Assembly (NCBI GenBank): GCA_903885665.1
Contig: CAISJL010000183.1
Span: 1-64,000, forward strand
Source: an uncultured beta proteobacterium
GTDB lineage: Bacteria; Pseudomonadota; Gammaproteobacteria; Burkholderiales; SG8-41
Length of the DNA stretch: 64,000 bases
Direction of reading: 5' to 3'
Part shown: positions 54,283-64,000 of the stretch, in pieces
Position numbering within the stretch: the first letter of the stretch is position 1
Layout: each line of letters starts with the position of its first letter
Notes under the pieces: generated by a model
What the model was told of the DNA's origin: nothing
The model's database searches: none
The model's input: only the letters and a program-made list of their open reading frames with translations
Position numbers and translations under genes: made by a program

Positions 54283-55185
54283 TCATGATTGATTCTTCTC
54301 GCCACCTAAGACTGATACCAGATCAGCAATCATCAACGATAGCTCTCCAGTCATTAATACAAAATCCATTTCAAACTGCTCTAAATCATTTTCAATTTTT
54401 GCATCTGATTCACGCTTTAAAATATTTAAAAAACTAATTTTTTTAATTTGGAGCTGATCAGTCAAAATAAAAGAAATACGATCATTCCAAGTCAAACCCA
54501 ATTGCAGGGTTTTTTTTCCGGCAAGGATATGATCTTTAATTTCCTTACCCTCAAGAGAATGTCTTACATAGCGCACAGTGGCTCGGCTGGCATCTAGAGA
54601 ACAGAGCTCTAAATCCTGGTCTATGGTAAATACCCCAGGTGCATCGCCACTTAATAACCATTGCGACATCACACTACCTGGAGACATCTCAGTATCAATA
54701 CGTTTAGCCTGCATAGTGTCGTCAGCGCGGCGTAAGGCTTCCATCAATGACTCAGATTTTTTATCAGCGCCTGTATCGACAACTAAAAATTTATTTTTCA
54801 CATCAATCCAAGCAGCCATCGAGGCGCGCTTAGATAGCGCTCTGGGCAAGAGTTCAGTCGTCACTTGTTCTCGGAGGTCGCGCATTTGTTTGCGCCCTAA
54901 GGGGTGGCCAATCTGCTTCTCAATTTCGGCTACACGGTCTTTAGTGTGCTGCCGAATAACGGTAGAAGGCAACAACTTCTGCTCAACCCCGAAGTTGATC
55001 AGATAATGACCCATTTGTTGATATAAAAAAACGCCGTCTTCATGGGGAAAAGTCCAACCCTGACTCTCCATTTGAAAACCGCCGCAGGGCTGCAACGGTT
55101 GCAACGACAGTTTCTGCTCTAAATCATCTCCATTAGCGACCCAATCATTTGGAACTCGATAGATCACTGCATTTTTAAACCACAT
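54283..55185 (-). CDS. rdgC: Recombination-associated protein RdgC
   Basis: A 300-residue RdgC protein, which forms a ring dimer on double-stranded DNA and modulates Rec[37 protein letters not shown] and [33 protein letters not shown] are typical. The C-terminal part ([31 protein letters not shown]) is intact. Same strand as tex, ending just upstream of it. Confidence 0.95.
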   Translation of the reverse strand: MWFKNAVIYRVPNDWVANGDDLEQKLSLQPLQPCGGFQMESQGWTFPHEDGVFLYQQMGHYLINFGVEQKLLPSTVIRQHTKDRVAEIEKQIGHPLGRKQMRDLREQVTTELLPRALSKRASMAAWIDVKNKFLVVDTGADKKSESLMEALRRADDTMQAKRIDTEMSPGSVMSQWLLSGDAPGVFTIDQDLELCSLDASRATVRYVRHSLEGKEIKDHILAGKKTLQLGLTWNDRISFILTDQLQIKKISFLNILKRESDAKIENDLEQFEMDFVLMTGELSLMIADLVSVLGGEKNQS

Positions 55186-55271
55186 GGTAAAAAGTCATGA
55201 AATAAATTCTTTTAAACAAAGTTAAACTGTCAAAACCAACACATCTTAAATAAGATATAAAGTTAATAAAA

Positions 55272-55333
55272 AGATAAATCCATAAATAAATCAATAAATC
55301 AAACAAACAATCAATGAATCAATCAATCAAAAA
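55272..55333. repeat. AATC/AAAT low-complexity stretch upstream of rdgC
   Basis: Runs such as AAATCAATAAATCAAACAAACAATCAATGAATCAATCAATC make an AT-rich low-complexity block in the 160-bp gap between rdgC and the amidohydrolase gene. It is probably part of the rdgC promoter region; no gene is seen in it. Confidence 0.6.
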
Positions 55334-55345
55334 AATTATAATCGA

Positions 55346-56173
55346 CTACGACCAACCTAAATATTCATTGATTGCACGACCCATAATCCATTCCCGATCT
55401 GCTTCACTTAGCCACGTCAACTCTTCAGTAAATAAAGTGACGCATTGGCGATATGGGCAGGTAAGACGCGACAAGTCCGAACCCCAAAACATTCTCTGAG
55501 GGCCAAAAGCATCGTAGACCTGACGTATATAAGTGTGAATACTCTTGAATGGGTAGGCATCTTCTGCAAAAATTGGTAATGCACTCACCTTAACAGCGAC
55601 ATGCGGATGCCGTGCCAATGCCAGTAAATTTTCAATACCAGAAAATGCAGCTGCCCCTTTGGCGTGTCCTGTCATACCCATATGATCAATAATTAATCGT
55701 AAGTTGGGATAACGACTAATCACATCTTCAGCCAAGTGCATCAATGGAAACGGAAACAACGCCATAATCGGCATATTCAATTGCTCTGCACTAGCCCAAA
55801 ACCATTCCATACGACCAGCCAAAAGCGGCTCACGCAATACATCAGTCGTAAACAACACTCGAATACCCAGCATCCCAGGCTGCTCACGCCAAGTGCGCAT
55901 TAAGCCGTGCGACTCAGGCAAGTCTGTATCTAATCGTCCCATAATCGCAAAACGATCTGGATGAAGCGATGCCGCTTCAAGCGCTAAATCATTTCTATCG
56001 CCTTCCCATGATGGAGGGACAATAATCGCACGGTTAACCCCGGCAGCATTCATTTCTTGAAGCAATTCATCTTTTTCCAAGGGAATTGGTCTTTGCGGTG
56101 GCGCACGCTTAGGCCATGGCCGTTGCGGTGTATCGGCACCCCATATATGTACTTGTGAGTCAGTAATGATCAT
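55346..56173 (-). CDS. Amidohydrolase-family TIM-barrel hydrolase
   Basis: A 275-residue amidohydrolase of the 2-pyrone-4,6-dicarboxylate lactonase/gamma-resorcylate decarboxylase type. The N-terminal motif is IITDSQVHIWG (where the family has D-x-H-x-H; here Gln replaces the first His). LRLIIDHMGMTGH and FWGSDLSRLTCPY carry the later ligands (His and Asp). The ORF track start at 56209 runs into guaA; ATG 56173 has AAGGAG upstream and is preferred. Substrate unknown. It follows guaA on the same strand. Confidence 0.85.
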   Translation of the reverse strand: MIITDSQVHIWGADTPQRPWPKRAPPQRPIPLEKDELLQEMNAAGVNRAIIVPPSWEGDRNDLALEAASLHPDRFAIMGRLDTDLPESHGLMRTWREQPGMLGIRVLFTTDVLREPLLAGRMEWFWASAEQLNMPIMALFPFPLMHLAEDVISRYPNLRLIIDHMGMTGHAKGAAAFSGIENLLALARHPHVAVKVSALPIFAEDAYPFKSIHTYIRQVYDAFGPQRMFWGSDLSRLTCPYRQCVTLFTEELTWLSEADREWIMGRAINEYLGWS

Positions 56174-56199
56174 ATTTTTCACTCCTTGATAAATTGTTA

Positions 56200-57765
56200 T
56201 TATTCCCACTCAATAGTAGCCGGTGGTTTTCCTGAAATATCATAGACGACCCGATTAATTCCACGCACCTCGTTAATAATACGATTAGATACTGTAGCTA
56301 ATAAATCATAGGGTAACTCAGCCCAATGCGCAGTCATAAAATCTGTTGTTTGAACAGCTCTTAACGCAATTACATACTCATAAGTACGGCCATCACCCAT
56401 CACCCCCACTGATTTAACAGGTAAAAAAACCGCAAAAGCTTGCGCAGTTTTGTCATACCATCCAAATTGCCGCAATTCATCGATAAATATAGCATCCGCT
56501 CGACGCAATAAGTCTGCAAACTCTGGTTTAATCGCGCCTAGTATTCTCACTCCAAGACCAGGCCCGGGGAACGGGTGTCTGTATACCATCTCACGCGGCA
56601 AACCAAGTGCTACACCAAGCTCTCGCACTTCATCTTTAAATAACTCACGCAAAGGCTCTAAGAGTTTGAGATGCAATGTGTCTGGTAGGCCCCCAACATT
56701 GTGGTGCGATTTAATCGTATGCGCTTTTTTGGTTTTAGCACTCGCAGACTCAATCACATCCGGATAAATTGTGCCTTGAGCAAGCCACTTTGCGTGCGGT
56801 CGCTTTGCTGACTCTTTTTGAAAGACTTCAACAAATTCACGCCCAATAATTTTACGTTTCTGCTCTGGATCAGACACACCTTCCAAGCAACTTAAAAATT
56901 GCTCTGTAGCGTTAACATGTATCACGCGTACACCAAGATTATTTGCAAATGTCGCCATGACTTGCTCTGCTTCATGCAGCCGGAGTAACCCATTATCGAC
57001 AAATACACAGGTTAACTGGTCTCCAATCGCAAGATGGATTAACGCTGCTGCCACAGAGGAGTCCACGCCACCAGACAATCCGAGTATCACCTCATCTTGC
57101 CCAACTGTCTTTTTGATATGCGCTATAGCCACAGCAACATAATTGGGCATTGTCCAATCACCATTGAGCTGTGCAATTTCTCGCACAAATCTTTTGATAA
57201 TTGATGCGCCTTGTTTTGTATGGGTCACTTCAGGATGAAATTGAACGGCATAAAATTGCCTTTGTTCGTCTGCCATCCCCGCAATAGGACAGTTATCGTT
57301 ACTCGCCATGACTTTGAAACCTGTAGGCAGATCAACGACTTTGTCACCATGACTCATCCATACATCCAGAAGACCATGACCTTCCGTATTAGTATGGTCA
57401 GCGATGTCATTCAACAAGCGGGTATGACCACGTGCGCGCACCTGCGCATAACCAAACTCTCGAACATGGCCCATCTCTACTGTACCACCCAGTTGACTGG
57501 CCATGGTCTGCATACCATAGCAAATCCCCAGCACGGGCACACCTAATTTAAAAATGATCTCCGGAGCACGAGGCGTGCTCTCCTCCCATACTGACGAAGG
57601 TCCGCCAGATAAAATAATTGCTTTAGGAGAGAATTCCTGAATGAACGCCTCGCTGACGTCATAGGGATGCAGCTCACAATACACATTTAACTCACGCACT
57701 CGACGTGCAATTAATTGTGAATACTGCGAACCAAAATCTAATATTAATATACTGTTGTTATGCAT
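56200..57765 (-). CDS. guaA: GMP synthase (glutamine-hydrolysing)
   Basis: A 521-residue GMP synthase, which aminates XMP to GMP. Class I amidotransferase with Cys in GICYGMQ (about C83) and His/Glu in [11 protein letters not shown]-pyrophosphatase P-loop [14 protein letters not shown]-terminal dimer domain [13 protein letters not shown] and IEWE at the end. Full length. It follows guaB on the same strand (59 bp gap). Confidence 0.97.
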   Translation of the reverse strand: MHNNSILILDFGSQYSQLIARRVRELNVYCELHPYDVSEAFIQEFSPKAIILSGGPSSVWEESTPRAPEIIFKLGVPVLGICYGMQTMASQLGGTVEMGHVREFGYAQVRARGHTRLLNDIADHTNTEGHGLLDVWMSHGDKVVDLPTGFKVMASNDNCPIAGMADEQRQFYAVQFHPEVTHTKQGASIIKRFVREIAQLNGDWTMPNYVAVAIAHIKKTVGQDEVILGLSGGVDSSVAAALIHLAIGDQLTCVFVDNGLLRLHEAEQVMATFANNLGVRVIHVNATEQFLSCLEGVSDPEQKRKIIGREFVEVFQKESAKRPHAKWLAQGTIYPDVIESASAKTKKAHTIKSHHNVGGLPDTLHLKLLEPLRELFKDEVRELGVALGLPREMVYRHPFPGPGLGVRILGAIKPEFADLLRRADAIFIDELRQFGWYDKTAQAFAVFLPVKSVGVMGDGRTYEYVIALRAVQTTDFMTAHWAELPYDLLATVSNRIINEVRGINRVVYDISGKPPATIEWE

Positions 57766-57824
57766 GATTAATTTTCAAAGTGAACCTTCAATAATTTACT
57801 TAAAGCCAGTCACCAAATTTAAAA

Positions 57825-59291
57825 TTAATCTACACGATAATTTGGCGCTTCTTTAGTGATCTGAACGTCATGAACATGAGACTCACGAATGCCCGATGAC
57901 GTGATCTCGACAAACTCAGCTTCTCGCCTAACCGCATCAATGGAACTGCAACCTAAGTATCCCATGCTGGAGCGTAGCCCCCCCATCAGTTGCTGAACCA
58001 ACGGTGTCAATCCACCTTTGTAAGGAACCCGGCCTTCCACACCTTCAGGTACTAATTTCTCAGTATTCATTTCATCAACTTCTTGGAAATATCGATCAGC
58101 AGAACCTTGCTGCATAGCACCTAATGAGCCCATGCCACGATAAGACTTATAAGAGCGGCCTTGAAACAACTCAATATCTCCAGGGGACTCTTCAGTACCC
58201 GCAAACAAGCTACCCACCATGACGGTATGTGCACCCGCAGCGATGGCCTTAGCAATATCACCTGAATAACGTATTCCACCGTCTGCAATTAATGGTACAT
58301 CCATTTTTTGGAGTGCCTTAGCAACATTAGCAATGGCAGTAATTTGTGGAACACCGATACCAGCCACAATCCGTGTTGTGCAAATGGAGCCGGGTCCAAT
58401 ACCTACTTTAACCGCATCAGCACCATGATCAACTAAGGCCTTAGCAGCAGATGCTGTTGCAATGTTTCCACCAATCACTTGCAAATTAGGAAATTGGCGC
58501 TTGAGCCAACGAATTCTTTTTAATACGCCTTCAGAGTGTCCATGTGCAGTATCTACAATAATGACGTCTACACCCGCTTCAACCAGGGCAGCTGCTCGCT
58601 CCTCTGTGCCATCACCAACTCCCACAGCAGCACCAACTCTTAAACGCCCCAATGAGTCTTTACACGCATTAGGATGCTCAGAGGACTTTAGAATATCTTT
58701 TACAGTGATTAAACCTTTTAATTCAAAATTTTTATTAACCACTAATACCCGCTCTAGGCGATGCTTATGCATAAGCTTACGAGCTTCTTCACGAGATGAG
58801 CCTTCGCGAACTGTGATCAACTGTTCACGCGGAGTCATGATATTTTTGACTGGTTGATTTAACTTGCTCTCAAATCTCAAGTCGCGGTTGGTGACAATCC
58901 CTACAACCTTGCCATCAGATTCGACAACCGGAAGCCCGGAAATGCGATGCAGCTTAGTGAGCGCAATCACCTCTTTCACACTCATGTCTTGGTTAATGGT
59001 GATTGGATCTTTGACAATACCACTCTCGAAGCGCTTAACCTTTGTGACTTCAGTGGCTTGAGCGCGAATTGTCATATTTTTATGCACAATTCCAATCCCA
59101 CCTTCTTGCGCCATCGCTATCGCAAGACGAGACTCAGTAACGGTATCCATTGCTGCAGAGAGCAAAGGAATATTCAAAGGGATTCCTCGCGTGAGTTGAG
59201 TTTTCAAGCTCACATCTCGAGGCAAAACGTTTGAATGTGCTGGAAGCAACAAAACGTCATCAAAAGTTAAAGCTTTTTGCACTACACGCAT
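57825..59291 (-). CDS. guaB: IMP dehydrogenase
   Basis: An IMP dehydrogenase (488 residues from the chosen start), the first committed step of GMP synthesis: IMP + NAD to [23 protein letters not shown] is the usual N-terminus and supports the ATG at 59291, which follows GAAGGA; the ORF track begins 13 codons earlier. Two CBS domains are in the middle ([21 protein letters not shown] and [17 protein letters not shown]), and the active-site loop is [11 protein letters not shown] with the catalytic Cys. Confidence 0.97.
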   Translation of the reverse strand: MRVVQKALTFDDVLLLPAHSNVLPRDVSLKTQLTRGIPLNIPLLSAAMDTVTESRLAIAMAQEGGIGIVHKNMTIRAQATEVTKVKRFESGIVKDPITINQDMSVKEVIALTKLHRISGLPVVESDGKVVGIVTNRDLRFESKLNQPVKNIMTPREQLITVREGSSREEARKLMHKHRLERVLVVNKNFELKGLITVKDILKSSEHPNACKDSLGRLRVGAAVGVGDGTEERAAALVEAGVDVIIVDTAHGHSEGVLKRIRWLKRQFPNLQVIGGNIATASAAKALVDHGADAVKVGIGPGSICTTRIVAGIGVPQITAIANVAKALQKMDVPLIADGGIRYSGDIAKAIAAGAHTVMVGSLFAGTEESPGDIELFQGRSYKSYRGMGSLGAMQQGSADRYFQEVDEMNTEKLVPEGVEGRVPYKGGLTPLVQQLMGGLRSSMGYLGCSSIDAVRREAEFVEITSSGIRESHVHDVQITKEAPNYRVD

Positions 59292-59607
59292 ATCGGCGTC
59301 CTTCGCAAAGGGCGGATTATAGTCCTTCATCTTTAATCGGTAAACTAGAGAAATGAAATCAAATTATATTGCCACTAAAAAGTCTTATTTTTACGCAGAA
59401 TTGAGTAAATATTAAGCACTCATACTGTAATTTTAATCGCTATAGAATGTTCTAGACCTTAATGGGTACAAGCATTATGATCTACTAGTCAGATATTCAA
59501 ATAATAATTTAGTAAAATTTATGTAAATATGTCGGCTAAAAAACATAGAATGTTTAATCTTTTACATGATAAATTTTTTTAAATAATGGTTTTTATTGAG
59601 GCTCAGC

Positions 59608-60078
59608 ATGCAGAAACTGATTGTTATACTTACGGCTGTCTTCACGATACTCATCTCGAGCATTTGCTACTCTCAGACGGCAATTCTTCGATGTGTGGAC
59701 TCCAAAGGAAAGACAGAGTTTGCCACTTTTTGCCCTATTGGTTCAAAAGCCACAAATACCAACATTTATTCAAACAACACTGGCTCTAAAACTATTGAGG
59801 TAAAACCTAACCCTCCTAGATATCCATCAACAGATAACAACATAAAAGGCGGGCTTGATAATAAAAATATCACTATTAATTCGGTTGACCAAGAAAAGCT
59901 AGCTAAAGAAAAAGCGCAAAATTGTGCAAGCGCGCAGTCAAATTTAAAAATAATTCAATCTGGAATTAGACTCGTACGCATAGATCCTCAAACAGGCGAG
60001 CGTATTTACTACAGCGATCAAGATCGCGATGATGCGTTATCAAAAGCAGAGGAGGCTATAAAAACAATCTGCAATTAA
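59608..60078 (+). CDS. Secreted hypothetical protein, DUF4124-like
   Basis: A 156-residue exported protein. A signal peptide (MQKLIVILTAVFTILISSI, cleavage about CYSQ) precedes ILRCVDSKGKTEFATFCPIGSKAT, which recalls the DUF4124 pattern of Y/R-C-x-D-x-x-G-x-x-x-F/Y. A Pro/Asn/Asp-rich linker and a Cys-bounded C-terminal helix (KAQNCASAQSNLKIIQ ... KTICN) follow. Starting at the ATG 59608 is preferred to the TTG of the track because TTGAGG lies upstream. The final TAA overlaps the rnfH stop on the other strand. Function unknown. Confidence 0.7.
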   Translation: MQKLIVILTAVFTILISSICYSQTAILRCVDSKGKTEFATFCPIGSKATNTNIYSNNTGSKTIEVKPNPPRYPSTDNNIKGGLDNKNITINSVDQEKLAKEKAQNCASAQSNLKIIQSGIRLVRIDPQTGERIYYSDQDRDDALSKAEEAIKTICN

Positions 60079-60362
60079 GTAATCTGTTTTCTATGTAAAC
60101 CCCTCTGGCGCCTTGCTGACTTGGGGTCGGTCACTAAAGGCAAATAAAACTCTAATCGATCGCCCTCTTCGAGAACCGTTTGCTCACTAACAACACAACC
60201 ATTAACACCTACTCCTCCAGATCGTTTTTTCAATATACTGGACATGTACGGGTCTTCTTGCAAAACACCCAGGGCATCTGATACTGTAAAACCGGATTTA
60301 AGCACCCATTCATCTTCACCCTGATCCTGAATGCTCACCCAAGCAACTTTGATTGTAATCAA
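60075..60362 (-). CDS. rnfH: RnfH-family ubiquitin-like protein
   Basis: A 95-residue RnfH/UPF0125 protein with a beta-grasp, ubiquitin-like fold. MITIKVAWVSIQDQGED, GVGVNGCVVSEQTVLEEGDRLEFYLPLVTDPKSARRQR are the recognisable blocks. Usually paired with ratA next to smpB. The start is a TTG behind AAAGGAT. Its 3' end shares the TTAA stop-overlap with the secreted protein gene. Confidence 0.9.
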   Translation of the reverse strand: MITIKVAWVSIQDQGEDEWVLKSGFTVSDALGVLQEDPYMSSILKKRSGGVGVNGCVVSEQTVLEEGDRLEFYLPLVTDPKSARRQRGLHRKQIT

Positions 60363-60371
60363 AAATATCCT

Positions 60372-60806
60372 TTATTGGCTGACGTAACGCCGTTCCGCTT
60401 CCTGTTGAAACGCATCAACCATATTGTTCACAATGTGTCCAAAAACTGGACCTACTATTTTTTGAAGAATGAAACTGGAAAACTCATAATTTAAATTAAA
60501 TTCAATTTTACTGGCGGTATCCGTTAATGGAATAAACTGCCAACTACCGTATAATGACTTAAATGGTCCATCAATCAACTGCATATTTATTTTATTAAAA
60601 CCATTTTTATGATTTTCAGTCGCAAAACTTTGCCGTAAACCGCGATAGTTAATGTTGAGTCTCGCCGCAGTAATATCTTGGTTTTTTGATATTAACTCAA
60701 CGCTTTCACACCAAGGTAAAAAGCGATGATAATTTTCCACATCATCCACTAACTGAAACATCTGGGTTGCAGAAAATGGTACAAGGGCTGATCGAGAGAC
60801 ATTCAA
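60372..60806 (-). CDS. ratA: RatA-family coenzyme Q-binding-like START protein
   Basis: A 144-residue START/Coq10-like protein. VDDVENYHRFLPWCESVELIS is the family signature, followed by AARLNINYRGLRQSF and LNYEFSSFILQKIVGPVFGHIVNNMVDAFQQEA. The E. coli RatA was described as a toxin blocking 70S formation, but the Coq10-type fold more generally suggests quinone binding; no toxin action is claimed here. The start is TTG behind GTGGAG. 9 bp upstream of rnfH. Confidence 0.92.
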   Translation of the reverse strand: MNVSRSALVPFSATQMFQLVDDVENYHRFLPWCESVELISKNQDITAARLNINYRGLRQSFATENHKNGFNKINMQLIDGPFKSLYGSWQFIPLTDTASKIEFNLNYEFSSFILQKIVGPVFGHIVNNMVDAFQQEAERRYVSQ

Positions 60807-60884
60807 AGCATCAACTCCACGGTTTGATCAAGTAAAGTTTAGGTCATTTATCAATATGAAAGCTAGAGCTAGGATTGTAACGCA

Positions 60885-61331
60885 ATGAGTATCGTCCAAA
60901 ACAAAAAAGCTTTTTTTGACTACTTCATAGAAAATCGCTATGAAGCAGGTATTGCTTTGGAGGGCTGGGAGGTTAAAGCCATTCGTGCAGGCCGAGCTCA
61001 AATCAAAGAAGCCTACGTTATCGTTAGGCATTCGGAACTTATGCTACTCGGTTGCCACATTAGCCCATTGCCTACTGCCTCAACACACATTAAACCTGAT
61101 CCCATTCGCACTCGTAAACTACTACTCCATGCAGAAGAAATTAAACGCCTGATCGGCAGTGTTGAACGCGCAGGTTATACTTTAGTGCCCATAGACTTAC
61201 ACTTTAAGCGCGGCAGAATTAAACTCGAAATTGGCTTAGCAAAAGGCAAAAAGCAGCATGACAAAAGAGCTAGTGAAAAAGACAGAGAGTGGCAACGGGA
61301 ACAACAACGCATGATTAGAGGCAAAGTGTAG
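60885..61331 (+). CDS. smpB: SsrA-binding protein SmpB
   Basis: A 148-residue SmpB, the tmRNA partner in rescue of stalled ribosomes. [40 protein letters not shown] (OB fold) and [36 protein letters not shown] at the C-terminal tail are diagnostic. Normal length. Divergent from ratA, as is common in betaproteobacteria. Confidence 0.97.
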   Translation: MSIVQNKKAFFDYFIENRYEAGIALEGWEVKAIRAGRAQIKEAYVIVRHSELMLLGCHISPLPTASTHIKPDPIRTRKLLLHAEEIKRLIGSVERAGYTLVPIDLHFKRGRIKLEIGLAKGKKQHDKRASEKDREWQREQQRMIRGKV

Positions 61332-61425
61332 ATGAGAATGCGTCAAAACTTTATTGGAGTGTTAGTTGATATTACTAATAAAGCCAATATATCTAATGAT
61401 TACTAGTGCATTCATTTTTGATAAG

Positions 61426-61501
61426 TGGGGTGGCTGATGGGGCTCGAACCCACGACAACCGGAATCACAATCCGGGACTCTACCGACTGAGCTACAGCCA
61501 C
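61426..61501 (-). tRNA. tRNA-His(GTG)
   Basis: The minus strand reads GTGGCTGTAGCTCAGTCGG through to CAGCCACCCCA. The anticodon loop TTGTGAT gives GTG (His). The adjacent base at 61502 is the conserved G-1, opposite C73, characteristic of tRNA-His. Confidence 0.94.
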
Positions 61502-61644
61502 CACCGATTCAAAAATCTCTACGTTCAAATTAACTTTAATACTAAACATAAATCGTAACTTATGCCGAAGGCTAAAGTGAAAATTTGAAAACCACTTAAC
61601 TTTCAAACACCTACACGAAACTTTATCAAATGCACTTCATTTCA

Positions 61645-61721
61645 TGGCGCGCCCGGCGGGACTCGAACCCACAACCCCCGGCTTAGAAGGCCGGTGCTCT
61701 ATCCGGTTGAGCTACGGGCAC
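61645..61721 (-). tRNA. tRNA-Arg(TCT)
   Basis: The minus strand reads GTGCCCGTAGCTCAACCGG through to CGGGCGCGCCA, 77 nt with encoded CCA. Anticodon loop CTTCTAA gives TCT, reading AGA/AGG. Same strand as tRNA-His, about 140 bp away. Confidence 0.94.
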
Positions 61722-61909
61722 AAGATGCAGAAGGAAGAGAAAGTATTTCCCGCTAAGATGTCAGCCTGCTAATATACCGTTCTAGAATGAATACGTCAAT
61801 TCAGTCTATGAATACTTCATACTCAAACAATCGCAAATGCTATTACTCTTGCATATGTTAGATAATTCTGCTATTAAAGCATATTTCATAAAAGCATAAA
61901 TCACTCACT

Positions 61910-62332
61910 ATGGCATCTGAACTACTTAAAAACTTCACCCCTTATAAACCTAAGGGTAAAGAAGAGTATATGAATACTCGTCAACTCGCCCATTTTCGAG
62001 ATATGTTGCTTGAGATGAAAAAAGGTCTGTCTCAAGACATTGATCGAACAGTGCATACCATGCAGGACGAAGCAACTATTTTTGCAGATCCCAATGACAG
62101 AGCCAGTCAAGAATCAGATATGTCTCTAGAATTGCGCAATCGTGATCGCGAGCGGAAACTCATCAAGAAAATTGACGAGACAATTGTTCGTATTAATGCT
62201 GATGATTACGGCTTTTGTGACTCATGCGGTGTAGAAATTGGCTTAAAACGTTTAGAAGCGAGACCTACCGCTACATTGTGCATTGACTGCAAAACTTTAG
62301 ATGAGTTGCGCGAAAGACAAGTAGCCAAATAA
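61910..62332 (+). CDS. dksA: RNA polymerase-binding protein DksA
   Basis: A 140-residue DksA, which inserts its coiled coil into the RNA polymerase secondary channel and, with ppGpp, adjusts transcription. The coiled-coil tip carries DPNDRASQESD, with the functional Asp pair, and the zinc finger is CDSCGVEIGLKRLEARPTATLCIDCK. Length slightly under the E. coli protein. The first ATG at 61910 is taken; a later Met (MNTRQLAHF) is an alternative. A strong two-way terminator follows. Confidence 0.95.
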   Translation: MASELLKNFTPYKPKGKEEYMNTRQLAHFRDMLLEMKKGLSQDIDRTVHTMQDEATIFADPNDRASQESDMSLELRNRDRERKLIKKIDETIVRINADDYGFCDSCGVEIGLKRLEARPTATLCIDCKTLDELRERQVAK

Positions 62333-62387
62333 ATTAATTTAACAAAACTATTTAATGATTTGAATTAATTTTTATTAGAATGAAAAT

Positions 62388-62420
62388 GTTAAAAAAGGGA
62401 CGTTTAGTCCCTTTTTTAAC
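62388..62420. terminator. Bidirectional terminator between dksA and pnp
   Basis: GTTAAAAAAGGGAC and GTCCCTTTTTTAAC flank a 5-nt loop: an A-tract, GGGAC/GTCCC stem and T-tract that works as a Rho-independent terminator on both strands. Confidence 0.9.
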
Positions 62421-62430
62421 ATGCGCAACA

Positions 62431-62453
62431 AAGGCGATTTTAGATCGCCTTTT
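62431..62453. terminator. Second terminator hairpin downstream of pnp
   Basis: AAGGCGAT and ATCGCCTT form an 8-bp stem with a 5-nt loop, with T/A tracts on both sides. It lies about 12 bp after the pnp stop, so it probably serves pnp on the minus strand. Confidence 0.8.
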
Positions 62454-62464
62454 GCTACACACCC

Positions 62465-64000
62465 TTAAGCTGCTGGAGCACCCTCTGCAGCTGGCGGATC
62501 AGCATCTATAGCTTTCATAGATAGACGCAGGCGCCCTTTCTCATCAGCCTCTAATACTTTAACGTGAACTAACTGACCCTCTTTCAAATGATCAGAGACG
62601 TTATTGACGCGCTCATTCGCAATTTGGGAAATGTGGAGTAATCCATCACGCCCAGGAAGCACGCTAACGATGGCACCAAAATCCAACAATTTTAAAACAG
62701 TACCCTCGTAAACACGACCGACTTCTACATCAGCAGTCAAATCTTCAATGCGCTTACGAGCATTCTCACCACCTTCAGATGATACACATGAAATCACCAC
62801 TGTACCGTCGTCTTGAATATCAATAGTCGTGCCTGTCTCTTCAGTAATTGCACGAATCACAGCCCCGCCCTTACCAATGACATCACGAATTTTTTCTGGC
62901 TTAATTTTCATCGTGATCATGCGAGGCGCCCATGCAGATAAATCTGTACGCGGCGTATCCATCGCAGTACGCATTTTTTCTAAAATATGCAGACGCCCTT
63001 CCTTGGCTTGGCTCAATGCAGCATGCATAATTTCTTTTGTAATGCCTGTAATTTTAATGTCCATCTGTAGCGCAGTTACACCATTTTCTGTACCGGCGAC
63101 TTTAAAATCCATATCGCCAAGGTGATCTTCATCGCCCAAGATATCAGACAACACTGCGAAACGGCCGCCCTCTTTAATCAAGCCCATTGCAATACCCGCA
63201 ACATGTGCCTTCAGTGGCACGCCGGCATCCATTAATGACAAGCAACCACCACAGACTGATGCCATGGAACTTGAGCCGTTTGATTCTGTAATTTCAGATA
63301 CTACACGTATAGAGTAAGCAAACTCTTCTGCGCTGGGCAACACAGCTGCTAGGGCACGCTTTGCCAATCGTCCATGACCAATTTCACGACGCTTAGGCGA
63401 ACCAACACGTCCTGTTTCACCCGTTGAGTATGGAGGAAAATTGTAGTGAAGCATAAATCGATCTCTATACTCACCCTGTAACGCATCAATAACCTGTTCA
63501 TCACGTGATGTTCCTAGCGTGGCCACAACAATGGCTTGGGTTTCACCGCGGGTAAACAAGGCAGAGCCGTGAGTGCGGGGCAACAAGCCCGTACGGATCG
63601 AGATAGGGCGTACGGTGCGCGTGTCGCGACCATCGATACGTGGTTCACCGTCAAGAATTTGATTGCGGACAATTTTGGCTTCTATATTGCCAAATTCGTT
63701 CTTAACAATATTAACCAAATCAGGTGACGCATCTGCAGGAAGCAACTCAGCAATGACTTTGGCGCTGATTTCCTTAACTCTAACAGTGCGAGCCTGCTTT
63801 TGCTTGATTTGGTAGGCCAAACGAAGATCAGCCTCTGCCAATTCAGTAAGACGAGTAATCATCGCCTCATCTTTGGCCGGCGGCTCCCAAATATATTCTG
63901 GCACACCGATTTCATCAACCATTTCATTAATTACATTAATTACAACTTGCATTTGCTCATGCCCAAACATTACGGCACCGAGCATCACATCTTCAGGCAA
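62465..64000 (-). CDS. pnp: Polyribonucleotide nucleotidyltransferase (PNPase), 5' end cut off
   Basis: The C-terminal 511 residues of PNPase; the first codon in the window (TTG, Leu in [11 protein letters not shown]-type sequence) is internal, so about 200 N-terminal residues lie outside. The second RNase PH domain shows [21 protein letters not shown] and [22 protein letters not shown] domain ([21 protein letters not shown]) and an S1 domain ([31 protein letters not shown]) follow. It degrades RNA 3' to 5' with phosphate and is part of the RNA degradosome. Confidence 0.97.
   Translation of the reverse strand: MPEDVMLGAVMFGHEQMQVVINVINEMVDEIGVPEYIWEPPAKDEAMITRLTELAEADLRLAYQIKQKQARTVRVKEISAKVIAELLPADASPDLVNIVKNEFGNIEAKIVRNQILDGEPRIDGRDTRTVRPISIRTGLLPRTHGSALFTRGETQAIVVATLGTSRDEQVIDALQGEYRDRFMLHYNFPPYSTGETGRVGSPKRREIGHGRLAKRALAAVLPSAEEFAYSIRVVSEITESNGSSSMASVCGGCLSLMDAGVPLKAHVAGIAMGLIKEGGRFAVLSDILGDEDHLGDMDFKVAGTENGVTALQMDIKITGITKEIMHAALSQAKEGRLHILEKMRTAMDTPRTDLSAWAPRMITMKIKPEKIRDVIGKGGAVIRAITEETGTTIDIQDDGTVVISCVSSEGGENARKRIEDLTADVEVGRVYEGTVLKLLDFGAIVSVLPGRDGLLHISQIANERVNNVSDHLKEGQLVHVKVLEADEKGRLRLSMKAIDADPPAAEGAPAA

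Noticed and set aside
60372-60806. ratA/rnfH as a toxin-antitoxin system
   Set aside because: RatA is a Coq10/START-type protein and RnfH is a ubiquitin-like protein; the pair is a conserved housekeeping neighbourhood, so a toxin-antitoxin call is not supported by sequence.

Overview
The window looks like a chromosomal segment of a betaproteobacterium, most likely Burkholderiales (Alcaligenaceae or Burkholderiaceae), with moderate GC (below 50% by eye). The basis is gene content: very many periplasmic Bug/TctC-type solute-binding proteins, the ygfZ-DUF4936-NRDE run, the smpB/ratA/rnfH/guaB/guaA neighbourhood, and an aminotransferase divergent from uvrB. No 16S rRNA or other species-level marker is present, so genus is not assigned.

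Layout. (1) 1-1000: a catalytic-domain-only tyrosine recombinase and tRNA-Asn(GTT), perhaps the edge of an old integrated element. (2) 1.1-4.7 kb: aminotransferase and uvrB. (3) 4.8-15.5 kb: a TctC protein, then a + strand set of ADP-forming acyl-CoA synthetase, acyl-CoA dehydrogenase, enoyl-CoA hydratase, 3-hydroxyacyl-CoA dehydrogenase and thiolase (a full beta-oxidation round), then a TctC gene overlapping an M48 lipoprotein peptidase. (4) 15.6-33.8 kb: a long - strand run with a PaaI-type thioesterase, two FAD-dependent oxidoreductases, an Asp/Glu-racemase-fold protein without its cysteines, DUF2076 and DUF2721 proteins, two tandem ADP-forming acyl-CoA synthetases, two MaoC-type dehydratases, an enoyl-CoA hydratase, six TctC proteins and tRNA-Lys(CTT). 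(5) 33.9-39.1 kb: a + strand cluster with a CoA-transferase alpha subunit interrupted by an in-frame TGA, its beta subunit, a MoxR-type ATPase, a CoxE-type VWA protein, a small repeat-containing secreted protein and a TauD-type dioxygenase. (6) 39.1-42.5 kb: the ninth TctC gene, a repeat-bearing intergenic region and a two-component flavin monooxygenase/reductase. (7) 42.5-64 kb: mostly housekeeping (pckG, MFS and GST, ygfX/ygfZ, NRDE, SDR, L,D-transpeptidase, tadA, YffB, tex, rdgC, amidohydrolase, guaA, guaB, rnfH, ratA, smpB, tRNA-His, tRNA-Arg, dksA and a partial pnp).

How it fits together. The 4.8-42.5 kb stretch reads as a catabolic region for carboxylic acids. Bug proteins would capture organic acids in the periplasm, ADP-forming synthetases or the CoA-transferase would activate them, and dehydrogenases, hydratases and a thiolase would cut them to acetyl-CoA-type products. 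PckG, encoded nearby, could feed the carbon into gluconeogenesis. The substrates cannot be read from sequence. No TctA/TctB membrane subunit and no dedicated transcription regulator is visible in the region. The most unusual items are the interrupted CoA-transferase gene (TGA followed by a SECIS-like hairpin), the orphan MoxR/CoxE pair joined to it, the Cys-repeat secreted protein and the cysteine-less racemase homologue.
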